DNA of 64,000 nucleotides from Cordylochernes scorpioides (GCA_030710605.1 CP092871.1:72631171-72695170); one strand, 5' to 3'; positions 10,617-21,262 are shown, counted from the stretch's first letter. Numbers and translations are program-made. The notes: generated from the sequence alone by a model not told the origin.

Positions 10617-11159
10617 CAATATGGACAAATTACCATATTCCGCTTATTCGGCGTATGTTTTCCCAATATTTGAGCTATCGGAATGAAGTTCTGATATTAT
10701 ATATGGTGAATCTGTTTGGAGTAATTGACCTAATGTCAACACGGTATTATGCAAATTAACCCGATTACAGGCTAATTTGCATAATCTGTTTTTCCTCATA
10801 GGTTTCCACAATATTTGATCGATATACACTCGGGCAGAACCCGAGAAATGCCAGGTCATTTATATAAATAATAATTTGGCTTATCTCTCTTTAGTTGCGT
10901 TATTAATAACAAACAGAGATCTCAGGAACTCCATGTTGAAGGGCGCGTTGGCCTGAAAGCTTGAGAAATAAAAGAAATAAGAAAAGAAAGCCTTGATTCT
11001 TTATTGATTAAATCAAAGAGTAGAATGTCTCAAAAGTGAGATGGTCGCTTATTGGAGGTTGGGTTAGATCAAAACAAGTCATTTTTGATTTTATAAAGGT
11101 GGTCCTTTATCATACAGGTCTCTCAAGAGAGGTTTTACAGCTAATAGTTCCCACTTCTT
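10617..11159. other. Spacer with short repeat relics
   Basis: Inverted 'atgcaaatt' and 'aatttgcat' motifs near 10750-10790 resemble those at 1-205. The block at 11036-11145 ('gatggtcgcttattggaggt') matches wording in the tandem repeat at 1525-2095. No gene seen. Confidence 0.4.
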
Positions 11160-11172
11160 ACTAATCCTGTCT

Positions 11173-11473
11173 AGGGGGGGTCGGTGGAAGGCTGGTTGAA
11201 CAGTTTGGTTTTCGACCACTAGGACCCGGGTTCGATTCCCGCATTGGACACTTTTTTCTGTTTAAAAAAAAATGCTCCAATGGCCCCCGATTCTTGCAAA
11301 AGTCCAACCCCACCAGCGAGTGCAAGTAACCAAACCGGGCTCTGGCATTTGTAAGTGCAAAGTCGAACTGCTTTTCACATGTGTAGACATGTGGTGCGCT
11401 TACAGTAAAAAGCAGTCGCTAACTACCCACCATGATTATCATGGCCTGTACCACGTGTACTAGGGAAAAAAAA
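11173..11473 (+). mobile_element. tRNA-derived SINE, copy 1, with 13-bp TSD
   Basis: The head carries a tRNA-like internal promoter: an A-box region around 'ggctggttgaac' and a B box 'gggttcgattccc'. The body contains 'ccaatggcccccgattc' and 'gcgagtgcaagtaacc'. The tail has the perfect 15-nt palindrome 'ccatgattatcatgg' and ends 'actagggaaaa'. The element is flanked by ACTAATCCTGTCT at 11160-11172 and 11474-11486. Transcription would be by RNA polymerase III and mobilisation by a LINE. The parental tRNA is not assigned. Confidence 0.9.
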
Positions 11474-11609
11474 ACTAATCCTGTCTTACAATGATCTATC
11501 AGATTTACAGACAACTGTGTTGATAATGGCTGTCTAGGTGATCATAAACCAAATATATTATATACTCCATATTTTTTCTGCAAAATATGGATGAAGTATT
11601 GAACTCTTG

Positions 11610-11775
11610 GATAACTTTAGAAAAGGGCATCTCCTTATCGTGTAACTGAAAGTTGTTGATGGCTTGTGCCATCTATCGGAATAAATATCAACGATACGTT
11701 GATTTTTAAATATTCCAGAATTGGCCAAATATCCATTCTTGATTAATAAAGAAAAGATAACCACGTACGCGTTTC
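11610..11775 (+). repeat. Partial MITE related to 36950-37105
   Basis: Both copies share 'ggcatctccttatcgtg', 'gatggctt', 'gccatctatcggaataaat' and 'ccagaattggccaaata'. The first part also matches one arm of the palindrome at 3166-3283. No coding capacity. Confidence 0.6.
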
Positions 11776-11805
11776 GGGCTACTGGCCTTGGATAACTGTT
11801 AAATT

Positions 11806-12032
11806 ATACCCTCATGTGGACAATACTTAAGGAAATGGAAAGTCTTCGATGTCGCCGGTCGGCTGTTTTTTTTTTTTTTTTTTAAGGAGGCAGAGGAAAT
11901 TTTATCCACACTCGGTTATCTTGTGTGCCTTCAATAAAGGATACTGTGTATCAAATATCATTCAGAGTTATTGTCTCAATCCCGATATACATGCTAAAAG
12001 GTACAACTTCCTTAAGTCCATGTGTGTATATA
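11806..12032 (+). mobile_element. TIR MITE, ~220-bp family (copy 2)
   Basis: It starts 'ccctcatgtggacaatactt' and ends 'cttaagtccatgtgtgtata', which are inverted versions of the family ends. The interior has the long T-run, 'aggaggcagagg', 'cttcaataaagg' and 'gagttattgtc'. Unlike the short version it has an extra 'tactgtgtatcaaatatc' segment, shared with the copy at 61434-61650. Confidence 0.75.
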
Positions 12033-13272
12033 CTCCCCCATAGCCTAATTAACATGAACCGAGTCTCTAACTCATATATTTTTAGATTTTCTACAAATCA
12101 GTAAACGCGCGGAGAAGAAAGTACAGAGCACTTCAAGAGATTGTAAAAACAACAAAAACAGCCAATATGTAAATAGGTGTTACCTTTGGTCAGGAGTACG
12201 CATCCTGTGTAGGACATTGGGCCACAATGAAGACTTTGTTGTTGTTTTAATTACCATTGGTCTTATTTGAGTGGCCGCTATTGAAGCCATTCTTTTAAAG
12301 GCCAGGAACTTGGAGTCTATGAAATGTTGCTACTAACAAAATGTGGTCGTTAAAGAGGCGTTTCACAAAAAGACATTTACTGTATCAATCAATGCATAGA
12401 TCCAAAAGTTGAAAAATAGCATTTGATTCAATCATTGAACATACAAAGAGCGTAAAAATAATTTTAATATTAAAAATAATTAAATCCCAATAAGGTTTCC
12501 CCCAAAGTTTTCGAACAATCTCCAGAATTACTTCCAAAAAGTTCCATGAGCGGCGGAGGAAGTTTCTAGATTTAATTAGAAGAGCACGCAAGCCGTTCCA
12601 GACCTTAATATCCCATCTTATGGACCTTTAAATAAGCAAACAACCTGGTCAAATACAATTTTACCACGCTCACTGATTATTGGAACATTTGCAGACGCCA
12701 TTTTAAACGTCGGCTGATATGAATTTATATTTCGTCTGCGATTAGTTTGGTGTTTAGCATCTTTTGACTTTTTGTTTAGCAGCCGAAAGATTTACGTCTT
12801 CTGTTTCTATAATATATATTTACATAGATATAATAGAAATGTTGTTTCGCTAGTTTATTTGATCCTTATACAGAACCACACGATGAAATTACATCAGAAT
12901 ATAGTGCTACCATATGTATCAATAGCAGTCACTATCATAGTTTCGACCCGAATATGTAAATAAGTCAAATTAATGATTTGCATACTTTTAAAAGAGCGGA
13001 ATGCATTTAAAAAACTAATTGATACTATTTTTGATTTACAAAATAAATATAATAAAAAACTTGAAATATAATACGATTAACTATAAACACTCTCTCAATA
13101 TAAAAAGCCTAATTTAACGAATTTAATATTAATAATGCTAAAATAAGTAACTTTTTAAGGCTTGAAAGCTAACATTCAATGCTGATATACAAGTGAGTAC
13201 TTGTAGATTCAAACCAAAGCAACTTGTAATGATAAAAAGGAGTTTAGTAAAATGTGTATAAGTTAGAATACT
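12033..13272. other. Spacer with a LINE-tail fragment
   Basis: The part at 12185-12250 ('acattgggccacaatgaag' followed by a T/G-rich run) resembles the LINE 3' ends at 2941-3070 and 6970. The rest is AT-rich and non-coding as far as I can see. Confidence 0.4.
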
Positions 13273-13282
13273 TAGACAAAGG

Positions 13283-13592
13283 AGGGGGTCGCTGGAAGGA
13301 TGGTTTAAACCGTTGGTTTTCGACCGCTACGACCCGGGTTCGATTCCCGCATTGGACACTTTTCTCTGATATAAAAAAAAATGTTCCAATGGCCCCCGAT
13401 TCTTGCAAAAGTCCAACCCCACCAGCGAGTGCAAGTAACCAAACGGGGTCTGGCACATTTGTAAGTGCAAAGTCGAACTGCTTTTCACTTGTACAGACAT
13501 GTGGTGCACTTACAGTAAAAGCAGTCGCTAACTACCCACCATGATTATCATGGCCTGTACCACGTGTACTAGGGATAATAATAATAATAACA
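13283..13592 (+). mobile_element. tRNA-derived SINE, copy 2, with 10-bp TSD
   Basis: It is collinear with the SINE at 11173: tRNA-like head with B box 'gggttcgattccc', a body with 'ccaatggcccccgattc' and the palindromic tail 'ccatgattatcatgg'. It ends 'tactagggataataataata', so the tail is a TAA-type simple repeat. The direct repeat TAGACAAAGG flanks it at 13273-13282 and 13593-13602. The few differences from copy 1 indicate recent activity. Confidence 0.9.
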
Positions 13593-13602
13593 TAGACAAA
13601 GG

Positions 13603-14008
13603 TCGAGAAAGGCCTCATCTATATGACAAATAATTCAATATATTGGATAATATACTTAAAGATAAAATCAATATATTAGAAACATAAGTTAATAAAATAT
13701 TTTAAAATACTTAAACTTGCGATATTTATTTTTGAAATATATTAAAAGTAAGATGTGGCTTTTAAAAACAAAGCAATTTGATGATGACCTGCAGGAACCT
13801 GGGTTAACTAACTAAATAAATAATAAATAAATATAATTTCACGATTTTAAATAAAACGTGGTAAAAATAATAATGATCACACACAAACCTATATTTCAAC
13901 TGTGATATTATAACACTATGCGGCGCTGAGTTTGTGTATACAAAATGTAATGCCTTGATAAAAGTTGGCGTTCAGCCAACCTAAATATTGGCAAATAAAT
14001 ATTTTATT
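13603..14008. other. AT-rich spacer, no gene seen
   Basis: I see nothing beyond A/T-rich low complexity between the SINE and the Copia target site. Confidence 0.35.
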
Positions 14009-14013
14009 CAATC

Positions 14014-14244
14014 TGTTGAAATTGGTAAACAAATCAATTAATAATAATCTGTGATGTTAAATTTGTTCCTTTTTGACTAAGTTTGTTTTTGTTTATGTTG
14101 TAGTAATAGCTTAGAATATAGAAGCTCAATTTTTTCTTCATTTGTTAAGTTAATTAGTTTGTTTAACCTCTCCTTGTATTTGAATAATAAATTTGTTTAA
14201 ATTAATAAGCGCAGTTATGCTAAATTAAAATTCAAAATACAACA
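14014..14244 (+). repeat. Copia 5' LTR
   Basis: 231 bp, TG...CA ends with a short inverted terminus (TGTTG/CAACA). Flanked on the left by CAATC. As the 5' LTR it should hold the promoter. AATAAA-like motifs occur near the 3' third ('gaataataaatttg'). Confidence 0.93.
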
Positions 14245-14246
14245 AC

Positions 14247-14258
14247 TGGTAGCAGAAG
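14247..14258 (+). promoter_or_regulatory. Primer-binding site for reverse transcription
   Basis: TGGTAGCAGAAG starts two bases after the 5' LTR. It resembles the initiator-methionine-type PBS used by many Copia elements; the tRNA identity is inferred from family knowledge. Confidence 0.6.
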
Positions 14259-14336
14259 CCTGGTTAATTGTTATTGCGTAAGAAGAAAGCGCCGATTTTT
14301 GAAAGAAAGGTTGAGTACGATTATATATATTTAAAA

Positions 14337-17300
14337 ATGGCAGAATATTTTTCGATGAATAGAATAGAGCCACTGACATCTTCAAATTACCATATATGGG
14401 CGCTTAAAATATCAGCAATTTTGAGAAGCAAAAAATTGTTCAAAAAAGTGATCGAATCGCCTAAGCCTAACCGTGGAATGGCCGATTCAAAGGAAGAAGA
14501 ATTTTTCAAAGAATGGGAGGATAAAAATGATGAGGCGTTTGGAATAATAATAGTAAATTTGTCACCTGAGCAGGCTGGCATATTTATAGGAGAAACAAAT
14601 GCTAAAACTGTGTGGGATGAACTGAAGCGTATCCATACTGGAAATATTGAAGATAAAATAATCGACATTGGACTTGAATTGAAAAATATTCAAATGAGAA
14701 ATAATGAAGGCATTGAAGCCTACATAACAAGGGCCAGAAATATTGCATCCAGAAGTGCTAACTTGGGACAGCCTATTTCACCAAGGGAAATGGTGTATCA
14801 TGTAGTGAGAGGTTTGTTGCCAAAGTTTGAAAATATAGCAGCGGTTTTACGACCACAACGATCTGCGAGTCTCGAGGAAGTTTTCCAGGCACTTCAAGAG
14901 GAAGAAATGAGGCTAAACTCAATGGGATTTCCTAAAGAAGGTCAACATGAAAAAGCTTTTAAAGCTCGAAATGACCGAGGGATACAAAGAACATGCAAAT
15001 TTGAAGGGAAATGTCATACATGCGGAAAATTTGGGCACATGTCAAGAAACTGTTGGCATCGTCAAGATAAAGCGAACTTCAATAAACCAAAATACAAATA
15101 TCCACAAAATAATATGCAAACTAAGTCTTCATCATCTGGGAAAAATAACTCAAGGGAACATGCTAATGTAGCGAATGGTTCTGCTAACACTGAACATGCG
15201 TTTACTTCAGCGGAAATGATCTACTCTTCTTCACATCTACCTGAGGAGGATGCACACATTTGGAACCTTGATTCAGGATGCACTTCACACATGTCTCCTA
15301 GAGAAGATTGGCTTATCAACAAGATTCCTATTGACAGTGAAATTAACCTTGCAGAAGAAGAAAGGTTCATAAAAGCTGAAGCACAAGGTGACGTGAAATT
15401 GTCTACATACACAAGTGAAGGTAAGCAAGATATTTGTATTAAGGATGTACTCTATGTGCCTAGACTTAAATCTAATCTTCTTTCTGTCAGATGTCTGGTT
15501 AATAATGGAAATAAAGTATATTTTGAGAAAGGAATAGCTAAAATTTATAACTGCAAAGGAAATTTGATAGCTGAGGCTAATGAAGAAGATAGAATGTTTA
15601 TAATTAAAACTTTACCTAGAAATTTGTTAAGCACTAAAGATAATTGTTTAAAAGCAGAAGATAAATGTTCAGCCAAGATAATGTGGCATAGAAGACTAGG
15701 ACACTTGAACGAAGAATATTTGGATAAAATGATGAAGAATAATATGGTAAAAGGACTTAATTTTGATTGTCAACATCTCGAAAAATGTGAACCATGTATC
15801 CTTGGTAAACTAACCCAAAGCCCTTTCAAAGCTATAGAGAATAATCATTCTGAAAGGCCATTAGAACTTGTACACATGGATCTATGTGGTCCTATGCCAA
15901 CCAAATCACTGGGTGGTGCAAAATACCTGTACGTTATTGTGGATTCGTATAGTAGACGTATCTTTGTATACTTCTTGAAATCAAAGGAAGATGCATTTGA
16001 TTTTTTTGTAGAATTTAAAAATCACCGAGAAAATGAAACTAATGTTAAAATCAAAAATGTTAGATCGGACAACGGAACTGAATTTGCAAATAAAAAATTT
16101 CATGAGTTTTTTAGAAATGAAGGAATACACCATCAAAGAACAGTTCCCTATTCACCACAAAGCAACGGAATTGCAGAACGAACCAATCGCACCCTTCTAG
16201 ATTGGGCTAGAACTATGTTATTTGATGCTAAGTTACCAACTGAGTTTTGGGCGGAAGCCATTGCAACAGCCGCTTATTTGAAGAATTGCACACCGACCAA
16301 GAATGATAACATGAAAACTCCCATAGAGAAATGGACTGGACACAAACCATCAGTAGCGCATTTAAAAATCTTTGGAAGTCTTGCCTACTATTACATTCCT
16401 AAAAATCAAAGAAATAAATTTGACTCTAGAGCAAGAAAAGGAATATTCACCGGTTACTCCAGACAAAGAAAAGCTTATAGAATATATGATCCACAAGATG
16501 GAAAAATACACGAAGTTCAAACTGTCAAATTTGATGAAAATTCAAAAGGCTCTGATCTCTTGACTTCTAATGTTTTTGACCAACATATCCAAGATCATAT
16601 TATCTATAGAAATGAACAACATGAATCAGATTTCTTTCAAATTACACATACCATGGGCTCTACTCCAGAAGAACTAAATACTCCAGACAACCCTGAACCA
16701 ATACTTGAATCATTAGGATTACCCCGAAAACCCGGACGTATTGCAGGAAAAACTAATGAAGATATTCAGGCAAAGCATCTCATCAATCTACAAGAGCAGG
16801 AAGAGAGGCTGAGAGAAAGTGGTGTAAGACGATCTGAAAGAATAAAAGAAAGAAACGCAGCCAATGTAACCGAACTATCTTCAACTTCCATGAACATACC
16901 TAAAACATATCGAGAAGCCATGAACACCCCATTTTCAGACCAATGGAAAGAAGCAATGGAAGAGGAATTCCATTCCCTAACTTCACATAATGTTTGGACC
17001 CTTGTACCCAAACCAGAAAATGAAAACCTGATAAAAGGAAAATGGATTTTTAATATAAAACTGAATCCAGATGGAAGCATTGACAAAAGAAAGGCTAGAT
17101 TTGTTGCAATGGGGCATAATCAAAAACCTGGCGTTGACTATGAAGAATCTTTTGCTCCTGTGATGAAGCTGGACTCTTTAAGAACATTGATTGCCATTGC
17201 ATCACAACAAAACATGAAAATTGAACAATATGATGTTAAAACTGCCTATCTCAATGCGGAACTAAAAGACGATGTGTACCTGGAACAACCTGAAGGATTT

Positions 17301-18470
17301 GTTCAAGCAGGACAGGAAAATAAAGTGTGTAAACTAAACAGAAGTTTATATGGTTTACCACAATCCGGAAGATGCTGGAATGAAAAAATTAACCAAATTT
17401 TTAATGATATTGGACTCAGACGTTTAGAAAGTGAACCATGTGCATACATCCTTCAAGAAGAGGAGAAAACTCTAATAATTGGGATTTATGTAGATGATTT
17501 TCTCATTATTGGATCGGATAGTACCATAATTAACAGAATAGTTAAGCAATTGGATAAGCAAATTGTCATTGTTCGAAAAGAAAAGCCTATATTTTTTCTT
17601 GGAATCAAAATTGAGGAAAAAGAAAATTGTTTCGAACTTTCACAAGAAGCCTATGTAGAAAAGATTTTGAAGAAATTTAACCTTGAAGAATGTAATCCAG
17701 TAAAAACCCCTGGTGATCTTAATCAAGATCTGGATAATCACCCAGATTCTTCTCCTGTGGACCCTAAACTTTACCAAGAAATGATAGGTTCCTTGATGTA
17801 TTTATCAGTGGGAACAAGGCCCGATATAACATTTTATGTTAGTCAACTCTCCCAATACAACAAGGATCCCAAAGTCATTCACCTTACTGCACTTAAAAGA
17901 ATATATAGATACTTGAAGGGAACAAAAAGCTACAAGTTATGCTTTGACAGAATAAGAGGGAAAATTGAAGTCTTTACAGATGCTAGTTGGTCCTCAACTA
18001 AAGACTCAAAATCCTTTTCAGGATATTTAACTAAATTAGGATATTCACTACTTAGTTGGAAATCTCAAAAACAACCACTGGTAGCCCTGTCAACATGCGA
18101 AGCGGAATTAATGGCTATCTGTGAGGGCACTAAAGAGTTAAAATGGTTTATGAACTTTCTTTCTGAAATAGGTCATCAATCATGTGTTGAAATACCACTT
18201 GTTCTGAAGACAGACAGTAAATCAGCAATAGACTGGATTAAAGGAACATCTCATCATTGTAGAACCAAGCACATTAACAGAAAATATTTCTTCGTGAAAG
18301 ATGAAGTCTCAAAGGGAAATTTGAGGATCTCCTTCGTGAACTCAGAAGCTCAAGAAGCGGATCTTCTCACCAAGAGGCTGCCGGGAGACAGAATTCAGAG
18401 ACTGCTTGTAAATATGGGACTTCTTTTGGGACCTAATTTTGATTTGCTCACCAAAGAGGGGAGTTGTTGA
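14337..18470 (+). CDS. Copia Gag-Pol polyprotein
   Basis: 1377 residues from the ATG at 14337 (MAEYFSMNRIEPL). The frame is open 23 codons further upstream but lacks another ATG. Order of domains: Gag of the Copia type; CCHC zinc knuckle CHTCGKFGHMSRNC (about 225); aspartic protease with DSG (about 311); integrase zinc finger (H at about 449-454, CEPC about 483); integrase core with DLCGP, SDNGTEF and the Glu in NGIAERTNR (about 511, 577, 612); reverse transcriptase with YVDD (about 1050); and RNase H starting FTDASWSS (about 1213). Integrase before reverse transcriptase is diagnostic of Copia. Length is close to Drosophila copia (about 1400). The stop codon lies inside the first bases of the 3' LTR. 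All catalytic motifs I can check are present. Confidence 0.95.
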   Translation: MAEYFSMNRIEPLTSSNYHIWALKISAILRSKKLFKKVIESPKPNRGMADSKEEEFFKEWEDKNDEAFGIIIVNLSPEQAGIFIGETNAKTVWDELKRIHTGNIEDKIIDIGLELKNIQMRNNEGIEAYITRARNIASRSANLGQPISPREMVYHVVRGLLPKFENIAAVLRPQRSASLEEVFQALQEEEMRLNSMGFPKEGQHEKAFKARNDRGIQRTCKFEGKCHTCGKFGHMSRNCWHRQDKANFNKPKYKYPQNNMQTKSSSSGKNNSREHANVANGSANTEHAFTSAEMIYSSSHLPEEDAHIWNLDSGCTSHMSPREDWLINKIPIDSEINLAEEERFIKAEAQGDVKLSTYTSEGKQDICIKDVLYVPRLKSNLLSVRCLVNNGNKVYFEKGIAKIYNCKGNLIAEANEEDRMFIIKTLPRNLLSTKDNCLKAEDKCSAKIMWHRRLGHLNEEYLDKMMKNNMVKGLNFDCQHLEKCEPCILGKLTQSPFKAIENNHSERPLELVHMDLCGPMPTKSLGGAKYLYVIVDSYSRRIFVYFLKSKEDAFDFFVEFKNHRENETNVKIKNVRSDNGTEFANKKFHEFFRNEGIHHQRTVPYSPQSNGIAERTNRTLLDWARTMLFDAKLPTEFWAEAIATAAYLKNCTPTKNDNMKTPIEKWTGHKPSVAHLKIFGSLAYYYIPKNQRNKFDSRARKGIFTGYSRQRKAYRIYDPQDGKIHEVQTVKFDENSKGSDLLTSNVFDQHIQDHIIYRNEQHESDFFQITHTMGSTPEELNTPDNPEPILESLGLPRKPGRIAGKTNEDIQAKHLINLQEQEERLRESGVRRSERIKERNAANVTELSSTSMNIPKTYREAMNTPFSDQWKEAMEEEFHSLTSHNVWTLVPKPENENLIKGKWIFNIKLNPDGSIDKRKARFVAMGHNQKPGVDYEESFAPVMKLDSLRTLIAIASQQNMKIEQYDVKTAYLNAELKDDVYLEQPEGFVQAGQENKVCKLNRSLYGLPQSGRCWNEKINQIFNDIGLRRLESEPCAYILQEEEKTLIIGIYVDDFLIIGSDSTIINRIVKQLDKQIVIVRKEKPIFFLGIKIEEKENCFELSQEAYVEKILKKFNLEECNPVKTPGDLNQDLDNHPDSSPVDPKLYQEMIGSLMYLSVGTRPDITFYVSQLSQYNKDPKVIHLTALKRIYRYLKGTKSYKLCFDRIRGKIEVFTDASWSSTKDSKSFSGYLTKLGYSLLSWKSQKQPLVALSTCEAELMAICEGTKELKWFMNFLSEIGHQSCVEIPLVLKTDSKSAIDWIKGTSHHCRTKHINRKYFFVKDEVSKGNLRISFVNSEAQEADLLTKRLPGDRIQRLLVNMGLLLGPNFDLLTKEGSC

Positions 18471-18695
18471 AATTGGTAAACAAATCAATTAATAATAATC
18501 TGTGATGTTAAATATGTTCCTTTTTGACTAAGTTTGTTTTTGTTTATGTTGTAGTAATAGCTTAGAATATAGAAGCTCAATTTTTTCTTCATTTGTTAAG
18601 TTAATTAGTTTGTTTAACCTCTCCTTGTATTTGAATAATAAATTTGTTTAAATTAATAAGCGCAGTTATGCTAAATTAAAATTCAAAATACAACA
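18465..18695 (+). repeat. Copia 3' LTR
   Basis: 231 bp, nearly identical to the 5' LTR, preceded by a purine-rich tract and followed by CAATC, the right half of the target-site duplication. It overlaps the last six bases of the polyprotein frame. Confidence 0.93.
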
Positions 18696-18700
18696 CAATC

Positions 18701-19075
18701 CAATATATGCCTTTTTATTATCTAATGATTTAAATTTGGATTGCTCTATATTTTCAAAACAAATTGTTATATTAAAAATATATAACAGTGATGTTTAATA
18801 AATATAAAATGGATGTAAGATTGTGTAGAACTAGTGAAAGTTTTGGTCTGCTATGTATGGTTTAGTGTATCCTCGGGGAAGGAGATGTTAGCTGAAACTT
18901 TACAACTTTGAAATATAATGGGTATATAAGTATAGTTAGAAAATATGACTTTAGAGTCTAGTGTAGGAAAATTTGGAAAACTATAATTGGATTTTGAAAG
19001 AAATGTATTTCAGGTAAGAATCAATATATTGAAATGTAAATTGACACAGTTGTAGTAAATATGAAATGGGTATGA
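18701..19075. other. AT-rich spacer, no gene seen
   Basis: Non-coding A/T-rich sequence. Its right part (about 19040-19075, 'aattgacacagttgtag') matches sequence just outside the transposase of the mariner at 46338-47604, so the mariner relic probably begins here. Confidence 0.35.
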
Positions 19076-20404
19076 TCTACTCAATGTAGTTTGCATTATT
19101 TGCTACAACAGTCTCGAGGCGAGTGTGAAATGAAGCACAGGCCTTGGCGACGATGACCTTGTCCATTTGGGTTCATTACCGTGTCAACCGCTTTCTTGAC
19201 AGACTGGATGGTGTTGTGGGGAGTTTGTTGACATCTCTCTCAACAATACATTGTAGTTGAGGGGGTTGTAGTCTGGAGAGTTAGGGTGCCCCAAATATCA
19301 GGATTCCAGTAACTCCGCCTTTGCCGGTCCCAAGCCCGGATGAAAAAGGACGAGGGGGAGCAGTAACAAGCTCACTAAAAAAACCTGGGCTCAGCTGGCC
19401 CGGCTGATAGTACCCTGTAAGAGCTCCTAATCCAGGGATACAGGATGAACAGCGTTTGTACTCCATGTTAGAAGCAGCTGCATATGGCGTCTGTTCCTCA
19501 TGTCAGAGGTGGCCATTTCTTTTGGAGATAAGTCGGTCTGCTACTGAGTAGTTTTCCCAGTCTTAATGACAAAGGCAGACGCATTCTACTTCACCCAGTC
19601 ATGATCTCAAGCTTTACAAGCTTGATACCCTAATATGATTGAGTGGAGATAAGAAAGAAAAAGAAGGACTCCAGTAACTGGGGATGTTAAGTGTCACCGA
19701 TGATTGTATCTTTTGTGAGCAGGAGTTGAGTACTGTTGGAGGACATCATTCTTTCATGCGACTACCATGTCCATCCAAGGTTTCACAACAGTCTCCAGGA
19801 CATTAATGTAAGTGTCAGCGTTCCTCCTAAGGCCCTTCTCAACGCAGTGGGGAGACATGGCATCACCTTCATTGCCATCACGGAGGCAGGGAATCACGTG
19901 TACATCACGACAGATACTAGTTTTATACAGAACCAGAGATCATTCCTGGAATTTACCTTTTGGTCCTGAGCAAAGTTCTTTTAATCAGAGATGAACCTGC
20001 AACAAGATTCAGATTTCGTGCTTTTGAGGATGGCAGTAGCCTTTCCTTTATCCTTCATATTCCCAGTCAGCAACTGGCATTTCCGAAGGGCATAGGATTT
20101 GAAACCAAGGTTCTCACGGATAGTTTTGAAAATTGTCATAGGGCCAATGTTCATTTCCTTGGCTATGACTCTCATGATCTTTCCCAGGGTTTCCATCAAT
20201 CTTCTTTTTAACCAATTCTTCGCCTCTTATCCTGTTTGGTCAACTTTAGTGTTTTACCCATGCAGTCATTCCCTCTTTGTCGTCCTCTCGTTAAAACTAT
20301 TTCTTGACACCATAAATAGCTATTTTCAGCAGCGCAAGAAAGTCTACTTAATCTTATAGGCCCCTTCAGGCTCGCGTAGAAACGATGATGGCTGTTAGAA
20401 ATTC
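19076..20404 (-). pseudogene. Decayed DD37D-type mariner transposase, interrupted by a retroposon
   Basis: The minus strand aligns along its length with the transposase at 46440-47463: shared stretches include 'ctacaacagtctcgaggcga', 'cttgtccatttggg' and 'gtccatccaagg'. Here there are many frameshifts and stops, and a 351-bp insertion (19315-19665) splits the sequence encoding the C-terminal third. It would have encoded a cut-and-paste transposase with N-terminal helix-turn-helix and a DDD catalytic triad. It is certainly inactive. A degenerate terminal repeat may lie near 20560 ('acacacactctgtat'). Confidence 0.85.
19315..19665 (+). mobile_element. 351-bp retroposon nested in the mariner relic
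   Basis: Flanked by GGATTCCAGTAACT (19301-19314) and GGACTCCAGTAACT (19666-19679), a 14-bp target-site duplication with one mismatch. It ends in an A/G-rich tail ('agaaagaaaaagaa'). The start ('ccgcctttgccggtcccaag', then 'cccggatgaaaaagg') resembles 3'-end sequences of animal LINEs as I recall them; that is family memory, not a search. No promoter boxes are recognised, so a 5'-truncated LINE is more likely than a SINE. Confidence 0.7.
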
Positions 20405-20768
20405 ATATTCCCGATTTTTTTTCGGATTAACTGTATTTACTTGTACTGTTACATTTGACATGAATGCGTGACTCTCTCTTGGAGAAAAAAAAACAAAGTT
20501 TTATTGGTTTTATAGGCTACCAAATTAACACTTTCAATTAAAATGCTACACACACTCTGTATGATAATAAACATTTGTTAAAACAATATTTGTGGGACCC
20601 GGGCGATGCTGGGCTATACCCCCAATTTTATCAATATTTATAAAAGTCCTGCATTGTACAATCAACTGTCGAATTTTGTTAATTAAATAACTTTATAAAT
20701 TGGTTTCTTCTATTAATTAGGTCAATTTATATTTCACTGGGTCATTTAGTGATAAGAATTCAGATATT
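20405..20768. other. Mariner flank and AT-rich spacer
   Basis: The left part probably holds the degenerate 5' end of the mariner. The rest has no recognised feature up to the BEL target site. Confidence 0.35.
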
Positions 20769-20773
20769 ATAAT

Positions 20774-21146
20774 TGTTGGAAAAGAAGCCGTCCGAAGCAG
20801 CCAATGGGAGGCCGGCGGAAGCGGCTACGGGGATGCAGCGGCTAAAATGAGAAAACAATAACAGAAGAACTTGTAAACAACTTTCGAACACTAGAATTTG
20901 CCCTGATCTCCGATTCTTTTAGTGTAAATATTTAAATATATAATTAATTAAATAATACTTTACTTATTTTCTTAAATTGTAATAAATATAATTTTCCCTC
21001 CTGTTTTCGTCGTATATTTTAAAAGTGTTATAAACAGCGACGCCTTAATTTTGAACCTTCAACCCCGCCGACCAAGAATAGAGGTGAGTGACTACCTCTA
21101 TTGAATTTAGATCGTCGTCACAACACAGAGTGACGGTGAAATCGCA
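20774..21146 (+). repeat. BEL/Pao 5' LTR
   Basis: 373 bp starting TGTTGGAAAAGAAGCC and ending AAATCGCA, preceded by ATAAT. It contains AATAAA-like motifs ('gtaataaatataa', about 20980). Confidence 0.92.
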
Positions 21147-21153
21147 ATATTTT

Positions 21154-21171
21154 TGGCATCCCAGCCGGGAC
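21154..21171 (+). promoter_or_regulatory. Candidate primer-binding site
   Basis: A TGG-starting stretch (TGGCATCCCAGCCGGGAC) begins eight bases after the 5' LTR. Its cognate tRNA is not assigned. Confidence 0.45.
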
Positions 21172-21262
21172 TGTTGAAGGTAAATTCTAAAAAAAAAGAA
21201 GCATTTTAAGCTGACCATTTTGGAACTCGCTAGCTAACCCTACTTGCCGCTTTGTTTACAAG

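Larger units (their letters stand above)
14014..18695 (+). mobile_element. Complete Ty1/Copia LTR retrotransposon
   Basis: Two 231-bp LTRs (14014-14244 and 18465-18695) begin TGTTGAAATTGG and end ACAACA. By eye they differ at one position ('aaatttgttcc' against 'aaatatgttcc'). A 5-bp target-site duplication CAATC lies at 14009-14013 and 18696-18700. A primer-binding site resembling the initiator-tRNA type (TGGTAGCAGAAG) follows the 5' LTR, and a purine tract (about 18452-18463) precedes the 3' LTR. The single polyprotein frame is open. All parts needed for autonomous transposition are visible, and the near-identical LTRs indicate a very recent insertion. Confidence 0.95.

Noticed and set aside
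10644-10859. Minus-strand 71-codon frame as the LINE ORF1 remnant
   Set aside because: It lies outside the LINE target-site duplication and contains MITE-like ATGCAAAT motifs.
11180-11250. Functional tRNA gene
   Set aside because: A and B boxes are present but no clean cloverleaf or anticodon arm follows, and the sequence continues into a SINE body flanked by a TSD.
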